15,353 bases of DNA from positions 1 through 15,353 of the forward strand of contig JASHYS010000193.1 of NCBI GenBank assembly GCA_030042915.1, written 5' to 3'. Numbering within the stretch: position 1 is the stretch's first letter; each line of letters opens with the position of its first letter. The notes under the pieces were generated by a model that was given only the letters and a program-made list of their open reading frames with translations, did no database searches and was not told the DNA's origin. Shown here in pieces: positions 1 to 6,591 of this stretch. Both the position numbers and the translations under genes were made by a program. The stretch is from Acidobacteriaceae bacterium. GTDB lineage: Bacteria; Acidobacteriota; Terriglobia; Terriglobales; Acidobacteriaceae.

Positions 1-213
1 GTGCCGCGTTCGCGCGGCGGCAATTCCACCTGGGAAAACCTGGTGGCCTGCTGCCACGAGTGCAACCGCAAGAAGGGCAATCGCCTGCTGGCCGAGATTG
101 ACGACATGATTCTGCTGCGCGAGCCGCGGCCCTTCTCGCTGCACACCAGCCGCCAGATTATGCGCATGCTGGGCCGCAGCGACGATCGCTGGCGGAAGTA
201 TTTGTTCTATTAA
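1..213 (+). CDS. HNH endonuclease, C-terminal fragment (5' end outside window)
   Basis: The reading frame is open from the first base and ends at TAA 211-213, so only the last 70 codons are visible. The GTG at base 1 is probably an internal valine, not a start. The peptide begins with PRSRGG, followed by [15 protein letters not shown] and RKKGNR. This is the second half of an HNH nuclease core: the asparagine of the motif plus a CxxC pair (residues 17-18 and 21 region) that usually binds structural zinc. The catalytic first His should lie just upstream of the window. HNH proteins of this compact type are DNA endonucleases, often of unknown host role and not necessarily restriction or intron enzymes. 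The tail after the core ([20 protein letters not shown]) is common in stand-alone bacterial HNH proteins. No neighbour indicates its job. The family is fairly certain; the function is not. Confidence 0.85.
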   Translation: MPRSRGGNSTWENLVACCHECNRKKGNRLLAEIDDMILLREPRPFSLHTSRQIMRMLGRSDDRWRKYLFY

Positions 214-386
214 GCATCGGCGTGCATCTTTTCGTTTGACTCCGCCCGATTCCCCGGGTATCGTCAGAACTCTACAAGGTCTTCAATCTCGCGCCCTGCG
301 CACGCTCACGAGCCGCAAACCAGCCGCCCTGTGCCCCCGCAGCGGTTGTGTAGGCGCAGGCGCACTTCCCCAGGGGGGTGAGTCAA

Positions 387-2318
387 ATGAAAACTTTATC
401 AGCAGTTACAATCGCTGCGTGGTGCGTGGCGCTGGCCGCAGCATTTCTCCCGTTTTGCGCTGCGCAGAATTCCACGGGGCCGAATGACTCAACCCGCGCG
501 GCTGCGCAAATCTCGTTGTCGGGAATCGAGAACGCGGCCAAGGAAAAAGCCGCCGAAGAAGCGCTCACCAAGGTCCTCAACGATAATCTGCCGCTGACCC
601 TCAACGCCAAGGACGTCTACCCCACCGTAACCACATTGCCCGGCGGCCCGTTCAGCCCACAGCCGCTTCAGCTCACAGCCGATCAGCTCAATCAACCGCT
701 CGCGCCCGGCGATTACACCATCAACGCACTCGATTTCTGCTCGGAGTACTCCATTCACCAGCCTGGAGCGGGCGTGGCTTACGTTCTCGGGCCCTACGAA
801 GGCAAGGCCGCCGGCGCCATCGGTGCGCTCATCTGGCGCGGGACTGAGCAGTACGGTATTGCGCCGCAATCGCTGCAGGCGGTTTCGTGGGCCATCCAAT
901 CGGGCCTCACTTACTCTCAGATGCCCAAGAGCTATCAAGCCATCATCGACCAGGTCATTCCCGACCTCAAAAACCAAATCACGGGCGATTTGGTCACCAA
1001 TCTCGAAAGCACCTACAACTCACTTGCCCAGGGCGCCAAGCTTCCGCCGCTCGACACCATGCTGGCCAAGCTGGGCACGCCCGGCCAGCTCGCGCTCGAT
1101 GCCGAGCGTCAGCGCCAGATTCTCACTGCGCAGAACACCAGCGACGAACTGAAGCAGCAGACGCTGTTTCAGGGTCAGGAGAGCGGCGTTTACACGCCGG
1201 TAAAAGTGGAAAACGGCCCGTGGACAGAGCGCGTGAAAGGCCAGGTCTACATGAAGCTGCTCATCGCCGGCGGCAATATGAATTCGAACAACGTGATGCA
1301 GATTCGCGTCATGCCGCCGCCGGCAACGACTGCCGGAAATTCGCTGCGCGGCCCGCATCTGATTCGCGCTGCCTACGGCGAGGGGCAAGCCGCGTCCGCA
1401 GATCAGGGCTTTATCGCCACCATCTCCAATCTCATGGAAGGAACACTCGGCTATGCGCTAGGCCAAGGAGCGCAGGCGCTGGGCCAGGTGGCAGCCGCCG
1501 TCAAAGCGATACTGGGGACGCCGCCCAATCCTTGCGGGCTCGACCCGAACACCATTTCGAATTACGAGAAAGAGGCCGCAGCGGGAATCTGCGTGTGCAA
1601 TCCCTCGAAATGGAACCTCTGCCCCAACTCTTCTCTGACGCCAACACAGTCGTGGTCAGGACTCCACCTGTCGCTGCCTGAAGCCCAAATCTATACCGAT
1701 TACTGCGCTGGTAATGGGGTTAACGGGATCATGTTTGTGCCCCAGGCCTGCCCGGACGGCAGCATGATGCGCGCCCTCCAGTTCGTCCAAACGACGTGCG
1801 CAGATAAAGACGCGGCCTGCACGTCTGCAAATCCAATCCACACGACGTGCGGCGACAGGACCCTGGGCGACTGGAACCTGGATAAATGCTCAGACAATGA
1901 CTACTACACACCCGATACCTGTACTGCCGCAAAGGGAAACTGTGTCCCAAATGGCCCACATGTCATAAGCGACGCGCCCACCGCCAACATGTACTCCGGC
2001 GGCTCGCCCTATGTCAAACAGTTCTATGACTTCTTAATGTGCGGTAACCAGGTCATGGACGCTTTCCAGTGGACTCGCACCGGCTTGCCGGCCTCCCAGG
2101 TTCAGTGGTGCACGCCGGTAAAGTGCCCTGCGGGTCAGGACTGTAAAACGACGATGGGGGGAACCTACAGTAACCTCAATCGGGTTAACCTCGATTCCGG
2201 GGGAAACATGAAGGACCTTTCTGACGCCGTCTGCAAGATCGAGAACGCGAAGCAGGTCGCCAATGATCCCCTACTGAAGGCCGTCCAGACCTACGTGGGG
2301 TGTGGCGGCACGCAGTGA
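387..2318 (+). CDS. Unrecognised secreted protein, 643 aa, cysteine-rich C-terminal half
   Basis: I do not recognise this gene. I chose ATG 387 because GGGGGG at 373-378 gives a purine-rich ribosome binding site 8 bases upstream; an in-frame GTG at 378 overlaps that site and is less likely. Residues 1-26 form a Sec signal peptide with probable cleavage after CAA. It is not a lipoprotein, because the residue before the Cys is Phe. Residues about 85-290 contain a globular segment with LGPYEGKAAG, GIAPQSLQAVSWAIQSG and a helical stretch ending in AERQRQIL. From residue 383 on, 18 cysteines lie within about 258 residues, suggesting an extracellular disulfide-rich domain with no obvious periodic repeat. 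A short GLGYALGQGAQALGQ-like hydrophobic helix lies between the halves. The gene stands alone, with 173 bases before it and a regulated operon after it. An adhesin, secreted enzyme or envelope protein are all possible; the sequence does not decide. Confidence 0.8.
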   Translation: MKTLSAVTIAAWCVALAAAFLPFCAAQNSTGPNDSTRAAAQISLSGIENAAKEKAAEEALTKVLNDNLPLTLNAKDVYPTVTTLPGGPFSPQPLQLTADQLNQPLAPGDYTINALDFCSEYSIHQPGAGVAYVLGPYEGKAAGAIGALIWRGTEQYGIAPQSLQAVSWAIQSGLTYSQMPKSYQAIIDQVIPDLKNQITGDLVTNLESTYNSLAQGAKLPPLDTMLAKLGTPGQLALDAERQRQILTAQNTSDELKQQTLFQGQESGVYTPVKVENGPWTERVKGQVYMKLLIAGGNMNSNNVMQIRVMPPPATTAGNSLRGPHLIRAAYGEGQAASADQGFIATISNLMEGTLGYALGQGAQALGQVAAAVKAILGTPPNPCGLDPNTISNYEKEAAAGICVCNPSKWNLCPNSSLTPTQSWSGLHLSLPEAQIYTDYCAGNGVNGIMFVPQACPDGSMMRALQFVQTTCADKDAACTSANPIHTTCGDRTLGDWNLDKCSDNDYYTPDTCTAAKGNCVPNGPHVISDAPTANMYSGGSPYVKQFYDFLMCGNQVMDAFQWTRTGLPASQVQWCTPVKCPAGQDCKTTMGGTYSNLNRVNLDSGGNMKDLSDAVCKIENAKQVANDPLLKAVQTYVGCGGTQ

Positions 2319-2369
2319 CTGTCCTTTCGAGGCCCGGGCGCCGTCCCAGCCAGCAAGCTTTATACAAAA

Positions 2370-2387
2370 CGCAACCCATGGGTTGCG
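2370..2387. promoter_or_regulatory. Palindromic operator O1 for the ArsR regulator
   Basis: CGCAACCCATGGGTTGCG is a perfect 18-bp palindrome. It shares the half-site GCAACC with a second site 41 bp downstream, and it overlaps the likely -35 box (TTGCGC, 2383-2388). The downstream ArsR protein is the natural ligand by autoregulation; this assignment is inferred. Confidence 0.7.
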
Positions 2388-2411
2388 CTTTTCCCGGAAC
2401 CTTGCTAATAT
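2383..2411 (+). promoter_or_regulatory. Promoter of the SRPBCC/ArsR operon
   Basis: The -35 box TTGCGC (2383-2388) and the -10 box TAATAT (2406-2411) are separated by exactly 17 bases. Transcription would start near 2418, inside operator O2, giving a leader of only about 15 bases. The -35 box lies in operator O1. The boxes match the sigma-70 consensus imperfectly, but their placement between two operators supports the call. Confidence 0.6.
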
Positions 2412-2427
2412 GCAACCTAGAGGTTGC
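2412..2427. promoter_or_regulatory. Palindromic operator O2, overlapping start site and RBS
   Basis: GCAACCTAGAGGTTGC is an inverted repeat with 7-bp arms and a 2-base centre. It has the same GCAACC/GGTTGC half-sites as O1. It covers the expected transcription start and contains the ribosome binding sequence AGAGG (2419-2423), so the operator and translation signals are the same bases. Protein bound here would block initiation by RNA polymerase. Confidence 0.7.
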
Positions 2428-2432
2428 CTATC

Positions 2433-2897
2433 ATGGAAAACAAAATCGAGAAACGCATCCAGCTCAAAGCGCCCGTCTCCCGCGTCTGGCGCGCCCTCAC
2501 TGATTCCCGCGAGTTCGGCGAGTGGTTCCGCGTCGCGCTCGACCGCCCGTTCGAGACGGGAAAGGTTTCGCGTGGCCAGATTCTCTATCCCGGCTACGAG
2601 CACATCAAGTGGGAGGCCCTCATCCAGAAAATGGAGCCGGAACGCCTCTTCTCGTTTACCTGGCCGCAGATCCGGTTCCACGACAAGGAGCGTTATTCTG
2701 CCGACTATGCGCAGGCGCCGCGCACGCTTGTCGAGTTTCGCCTGGAAAAAACCGCCACCGGCACGCTGCTGACCGTAACCGAGTCGGGCTTCGAAATTGT
2801 GCCGGCCGACTGGCGCGAACAGGCCATCCGCGGCAACGACGGCGGCTGGGCACAGCAGATGAAGAACATCGAAAGCTATGTCGCGAAAAATCCCTAA
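2433..2897 (+). CDS. SRPBCC/AHSA1-family protein
   Basis: A 154-residue protein of the SRPBCC (START/Bet v1-like, AHSA1 type) fold, a cytosolic helix-grip domain that binds hydrophobic ligands in a deep cavity. It opens with IEKRIQLKAP, VSRVWRALTD and FGEWF, the typical first strand and helices. It ends with DGGWAQQMKNIESYV, the long C-terminal helix of the family, so it is full length. ATG 2433 follows AGAGG by 9 bases; an upstream TTG (2424) lies inside the operator and is unlikely. The gene overlaps the following ArsR regulator by 20 bases, a widespread pairing in which the ArsR protein controls its own SRPBCC partner. The ligand or substrate is unknown. It may sense or sequester a small organic compound; this is inference. 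Confidence 0.9.
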   Translation: MENKIEKRIQLKAPVSRVWRALTDSREFGEWFRVALDRPFETGKVSRGQILYPGYEHIKWEALIQKMEPERLFSFTWPQIRFHDKERYSADYAQAPRTLVEFRLEKTATGTLLTVTESGFEIVPADWREQAIRGNDGGWAQQMKNIESYVAKNP

Positions 2898-3225
2898 CAG
2901 CCCACGCGCGCGCCGGCCGGCACACGCCGTTCTGTTTGCCGCACTGGGCGACAAGACGCGTCTCGCGCTCATCGCCAAGCTGGGCGCGAGCGAGTCCTCG
3001 TCGATCGTGCACCTTACGGCGGGCACGCGCATTACGCGCCAGGCCGTCACCAAGCACCTGCGCGTGCTGGAGCGAGCCGGCCTGGTGCACAGAACGCGGG
3101 ACGGGCGCGAGAGCCGGTTCGCGCTCGACCCACGGCCCATCGCGGAGATGCAGGAGTACCTCGATCACGTCTCGCGGCAGTGGGACCAGGCGCTGGCGCG
3201 GCTCAAGGCTTTCGTCGAGGACTAA
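2878..3225 (+). CDS. ArsR-family winged-helix transcriptional regulator
   Basis: A 115-residue repressor of the ArsR/SmtB fold. FAALGDKTRLALIAKL (residues 20-35) is the canonical first helix pair. ITRQAVTKHLRVLERAGLV (52-70) is the DNA-recognition helix, and RDGRESRFALD (74-84) is the wing. It contains no cysteine at all, so it lacks the metal-binding sites of arsenic or cadmium sensors and more likely responds to an organic ligand or to its partner. The start codon lies inside the SRPBCC gene (20-base overlap, different frame), which suggests translational coupling. The two GCAACC/GGTTGC palindromes upstream of the operon are the obvious targets for autorepression; no other copy of the full palindrome was noticed in the window. 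Some members of this paired subgroup have been called phosphatase- or SRPBCC-associated regulators. Confidence 0.92.
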   Translation: MSRKIPNSPRARRPAHAVLFAALGDKTRLALIAKLGASESSSIVHLTAGTRITRQAVTKHLRVLERAGLVHRTRDGRESRFALDPRPIAEMQEYLDHVSRQWDQALARLKAFVED

Positions 3226-3448
3226 CGCCGTCGTCCAGAGGGCAGAGTCGGCCCGCTATTAGACGCAGGCAAGCTGATTTTCGTTTCATTTTTGAGCACC
3301 TTTTTTTGTCTTCGCGGTTGAAACATAAGTCATTGATTCCAAGGCACTTCTGTTGGCGAATCGCTGCCCTCCGCCGCGCATCAAAAGCGCGCGAGACGGG
3401 TCTAACTGAATAGGAACGAGGGTGCCAGATTCCCCAAGGAGAAACAAC

Positions 3449-4384
3449 ATGAGAATCAACAAGGTTCATCTTGCTGCCTGGTTTACCGCAGCATTCTTGC
3501 TCGCGGCTCCGTTGGTTTTTGCAGCAGACAATACCCAAGAAGGACAGGGTAAGGCAGTGATTACCGTCGTTCAGGGCCAAGAAATTCCTGGCGGCATTCC
3601 CCAGCAGTCTGTGCAGCTGAAGGTAAACGGCAAGAACGCGAGCGTCACGGGCTTGACGCCGTTGCGCGGTCCTGAGAGCAAGGTTGAGATGGTGGTGTTA
3701 ATCGACGGCGGCGCCCGCACCAGCCTTGGAACGCAGATGAACGATATCTCGAAGTTCATCCAGAGCCAGAGGCCGGATGAAAAGATCGCGGTCGCATACA
3801 TGATGAACGGTGCGGCTTCATTTGCCGGCCCGCTGACCACCGACCACGCGGCGGTTGCGAAACAATTGCATCTGCCCGCCGGAGGTATTGCGGGTGCGAG
3901 CGCGAGCCCTTACTTCTGCCTGTCGGATCTGGCCAAGCACTGGCCATCGACCGACGCGAGCGCGCGGCGCGAAGTGGTGATGATCACCGACGGCGTGGAT
4001 TATTACGACATGCGCTACGATCCTGAAGATCCGTACGTGCAGGCGGCCATCCAGGACGCGGTTCGCTCGCACCTGATCGTTTACTCGATCTACTGGACCA
4101 GCCAGGGCCGCTTTGATCGCAGCATGTATGCGAATAACGCCGGCCAAAACCTGTTGCTCGAGGTGACGGAGGCGACGGGCGGCGCCAGCTATTGGGAAGG
4201 GTACGGCAACCCAGTCGACATAGGGCCTTACTTTGCCGATATCGATCGCCGTCTCGACAACCAGTATGAGCTCGACTTCACAGCCCCAACGGGCAACAAG
4301 CCGCAAATGGCGTCAATGAAGCTGAAAGTGAGCGTGCCCGCGAAGGTAGACGCGCCGCAGGACGTCTTCGTCGGCGGTGAGTAA
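3449..4384 (+). CDS. Secreted VWFA-related domain protein (acidobacterial type)
   Basis: A 311-residue exported protein. Start ATG 3449 is preceded by AAGGAGA (3436-3442) at ideal spacing. Residues 1-26 are a signal peptide ending in VFAA. Residues 80-275 form a von Willebrand factor A-like domain: VEMVVLIDGG (79-88) is the first strand and metal-site loop, and VVMITDGVDYYD (176-187) carries the later acidic loop. The pattern matches the VWFA-related family expanded in Acidobacteriota (TIGR03436-like). The MIDAS motif, normally DxSxS, reads DGGAR here, so two metal-ligating serines are missing and metal-dependent ligand binding is doubtful. Residues about 35-75 resemble a short beta-rich preface. 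The likely place is periplasm or cell surface; the partner is unknown. It is transcribed alone, after a 223-base AT-richer gap. Confidence 0.85.
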   Translation: MRINKVHLAAWFTAAFLLAAPLVFAADNTQEGQGKAVITVVQGQEIPGGIPQQSVQLKVNGKNASVTGLTPLRGPESKVEMVVLIDGGARTSLGTQMNDISKFIQSQRPDEKIAVAYMMNGAASFAGPLTTDHAAVAKQLHLPAGGIAGASASPYFCLSDLAKHWPSTDASARREVVMITDGVDYYDMRYDPEDPYVQAAIQDAVRSHLIVYSIYWTSQGRFDRSMYANNAGQNLLLEVTEATGGASYWEGYGNPVDIGPYFADIDRRLDNQYELDFTAPTGNKPQMASMKLKVSVPAKVDAPQDVFVGGE

Positions 4385-4446
4385 ACCTTAGATCGCTTCT
4401 ACACCGGGTGTACTCACTCAATCTTGGATGCCCCCCGGTCCGGGGT

Positions 4447-4475
4447 CCCCACGGACAGGTTCCAAGTCCGTGGGG
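4447..4475. terminator. Hairpin between convergent genes
   Basis: CCCCACGGAC (4447-4456) and GTCCGTGGGG (4466-4475) form a perfect 10-bp stem around a 9-base loop. It lies 63 bases after the VWFA gene stop and 47 bases after the stop of the opposing transferase gene, where it could end both transcripts. No T-tract follows on either strand, so it is either a GC-rich non-canonical terminator or a dispersed palindrome. A small CCCCG/CGGGG stem (4433-4445) precedes it. Confidence 0.5.
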
Positions 4476-4521
4476 TGGGGCCTCGGGTCTGAGACCGGGA
4501 TCGCACAAACTTTCGCACCGC

Positions 4522-6372
4522 TCAGTACGCCAGCGCAACGGCGTCCGCGCGCATCTCGCTGCCCGCTGCGTACACGCGGTCTGCGCCCTGCATGCGGTGT
4601 TCGATGCACTCATAGCGGCCGAATCCACCGTCGCTCGGGCCCATCGGCCAGCCCAAATCAATTAACGCCTTGCGGGTCTCGGCGGGAACGCCCGCTTCCA
4701 GGTGAAGCTCTCCGCGCGGCCCCATGCCCGGCCGGTCTTCGCCCATCGACTGCGATGAGCCTTCGTGGTGCCAGCGCGGGCTGTCGGCCGCGGCCTGCAC
4801 GTCGAGCCCGTAATCCACGCGATTGAGAATGATCTGCGTCTGTCCCTGCGGCTGCATGTCACCGCCCATCACGCCGAAGGCCAACCACGGCTTGCCGTCT
4901 TTCGCCGCGAAACCGGGGATGATGGTCTGGAACGGCCGCTTGCCGGGAGCGTAGATGTTCGGGTGTCCGTCCTGCAATGAAAACAATTGCCCGCGATCCT
5001 GGAACATGAATCCAAGCCCGTCGGCCACCAGCCCCGATCCCATGCCGCGGAAGTTCGACTGAATGATTGAAACCATCATGCCGTCCTTGTCGGCCGTAGT
5101 GAAGTAGGTGGTGTCGCCGTGGCTGGGCGCCTGACCGGGATACACCGGCTCGAGGATGCAGTCGAGTCGGATCAATTTCGCGCGCTCCTTTGCGTAATCC
5201 TTCGAGTTAAGCCACTCGATGGGGATTTTGGCGAAGTGCGGGTCGGCATAATAGCGGGCGCGGTCCTCATAAGCCAGGCGCTTGGCCTCGATTTGCACCT
5301 GCAGCGACTGCGGCGACTGGAATCCGTAACTGCGCACATCGAAATTCTCGATGATGTTGAGCATCTGTAGCGTGGCCAGGCCCTGCGTATTGGCGGGCAT
5401 GCCGTACACATCGACGCCGCGATAGTTCGTCACCAGCGGCTCGACCCACTCTGCGTGATGCTGGCGCAGATCTTCGGCCGAGAGCCATCCGCCGATCCGC
5501 TTGAAGTAGGCGTCGATGGTTTTGGCAATGGGGCCGTCGTAGAAAACGTCGCGGCCGCCTTCGGCAATCATGCGATAGGTGTGCGCGAGGTCGGGATTGC
5601 GGCGCACGTCGTACTCATTGGGCGCCACGCCGCCGGGCGTGTAGGTTTTCACCGCGTTCGCCGTTTCCTCAACGCCCGAGCCGGCGCGCAAGAACGCGGC
5701 CATGTTGCGCTTGATGTAGTAGCCAATGATCTGCGGCGTGGGGTCGCCGCTCTCGCAGGCGTGGATTGCGGGTCCGAACAGATCAGCCCATTTGAGCTTG
5801 CCATAGCGCTGGTGGAGCGTCCACCATCCGTCGAGCGCGCCGGGCGTGGAAACTGTCACCGCGCCCTCTGAAGGCAGGTGACCATTCACGGCGTGCGCTC
5901 GCGCCGTGGCCAGCGTGAGCGCTTTGGGCGAACGGCCTGAGCTGGCCATTCCGGCGAGCTTGCCCAGCTTCGGATCCCAGACGAAAGCGAAGCAATCGCC
6001 GCCCAGCCCGGAGCTGACCGGCTCAACAAATCCCAGCACGGCATTCGCGGCCACCGCAGCGTCAACGGCCGAGCCGCCGCGTTTCAGCATTTCAATGGCA
6101 GTCCGCGTGGCCAATGGATGCGCCGTGCCAGCTGCACCATTCAGGCCCAGCGCCGGCGAGCGCGTAGAAAAGCTGGCGCCGGAGGGACGGTCGCCTGCGT
6201 GCACGTCAGGGCGGACAAAACGCTCCGCTCCCGCGGGCTGAAACTTGGGCAGATCGGAAGCGGCTCTTGAACCTGAGCCGCTTTGAGCCAATGCTTTGGC
6301 TTCACTTTGCATGCTGACGGCTGACGCTGCGGCAGCCAGGGGAAGTGTTTGGATAAAAGTGCGGCGGCGCAT
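4522..6372 (-). CDS. ggt: Gamma-glutamyltransferase family protein, Tat-exported
   Basis: A 616-residue Ntn-hydrolase precursor. The chosen start is the ATG at 6370-6372, preceded on its strand by GAGG 8 bases away; it begins with MRRRTFIQ, a twin-arginine signal, and an Ala-rich core to about residue 30. Longer upstream starts would bury this signal. Family landmarks in order: HPLATRTAIEMLKRGGSAVDAA (85-106), SSGLGGDCF (120-128), SGRSP with the substrate-binding Arg147, and HGDTTYFTTADKDG with Thr421 as the expected self-cleavage site and nucleophile. MGGDMQPQGQ (502-511) follows, where classical enzymes have an SPGGS-type loop. The last feature makes it the variant group whose true substrate is often unclear, so glutathione hydrolysis is likely but not certain. 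It acts in the periplasm. The gene is divergent from an MFS exporter and converges on the VWFA gene. Confidence 0.9.
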   Translation of the reverse strand: MRRRTFIQTLPLAAAASAVSMQSEAKALAQSGSGSRAASDLPKFQPAGAERFVRPDVHAGDRPSGASFSTRSPALGLNGAAGTAHPLATRTAIEMLKRGGSAVDAAVAANAVLGFVEPVSSGLGGDCFAFVWDPKLGKLAGMASSGRSPKALTLATARAHAVNGHLPSEGAVTVSTPGALDGWWTLHQRYGKLKWADLFGPAIHACESGDPTPQIIGYYIKRNMAAFLRAGSGVEETANAVKTYTPGGVAPNEYDVRRNPDLAHTYRMIAEGGRDVFYDGPIAKTIDAYFKRIGGWLSAEDLRQHHAEWVEPLVTNYRGVDVYGMPANTQGLATLQMLNIIENFDVRSYGFQSPQSLQVQIEAKRLAYEDRARYYADPHFAKIPIEWLNSKDYAKERAKLIRLDCILEPVYPGQAPSHGDTTYFTTADKDGMMVSIIQSNFRGMGSGLVADGLGFMFQDRGQLFSLQDGHPNIYAPGKRPFQTIIPGFAAKDGKPWLAFGVMGGDMQPQGQTQIILNRVDYGLDVQAAADSPRWHHEGSSQSMGEDRPGMGPRGELHLEAGVPAETRKALIDLGWPMGPSDGGFGRYECIEHRMQGADRVYAAGSEMRADAVALAY

Positions 6373-6591
6373 GATGATGACCTCAAAACCCAATGTAAAT
6401 GGCGCACGCCCATCCATCCGGCGAGGGGGTAAGGAAAAATCCTTGCACCCGGAGCCGAGGGCTGCGAATCTATTTGGAAGTACTTCCGGAACGAGCGCCG
6501 GATGTATCGCGCGACGCATCCGGTTTGTAGTGCGCCGAAGTTCCCCGGCCAACGCGAAAAATCAAGCTGTCTAAGTTCGAGGAGAGCCCTG
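6373..6591. promoter_or_regulatory. Divergent promoter region with dyads
   Basis: This 219-base gap must drive both the transferase and the exporter. It holds GGAAGTACTTCC (6476-6487, perfect 12-bp palindrome) overlapping TTCCGGAA (6484-6491), AAGGA/TCCTT around AAAA (6431-6444), and CCGGATG (6498-6504) with CATCCGG (6517-6523). I found no convincing -35/-10 pair. The dyads are candidate operators only. Confidence 0.35.

Noticed and set aside
1..213. Homing endonuclease, CRISPR or mobile intron context for the HNH fragment
   Set aside because: No repeats, intron structure, transposase or recombinase lie nearby; stand-alone HNH proteins of this kind are common in chromosomes.
378..386. GTG start for the cysteine-rich secreted protein
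   Set aside because: It overlaps the G-rich ribosome binding site; ATG 387 has correct spacing and starts directly at the signal peptide.
444..466. Possible lipoprotein signal (Cys near the end of the signal peptide)
   Set aside because: The sequence LPFCAAQ has Phe before the Cys, which does not fit a lipobox; CAA before Gln fits signal peptidase I.
887..1681. 264-codon + strand frame inside the secreted protein gene
   Set aside because: Out of frame with the signal-peptide-bearing protein; the peptide is rich in Arg, His and Gln, typical of a shifted GC-rich gene.
2271..3140. 289-codon open frame on the - strand
   Set aside because: It covers the SRPBCC/ArsR operon and its operators antisense, with an Arg/Ala-rich peptide and no family features.
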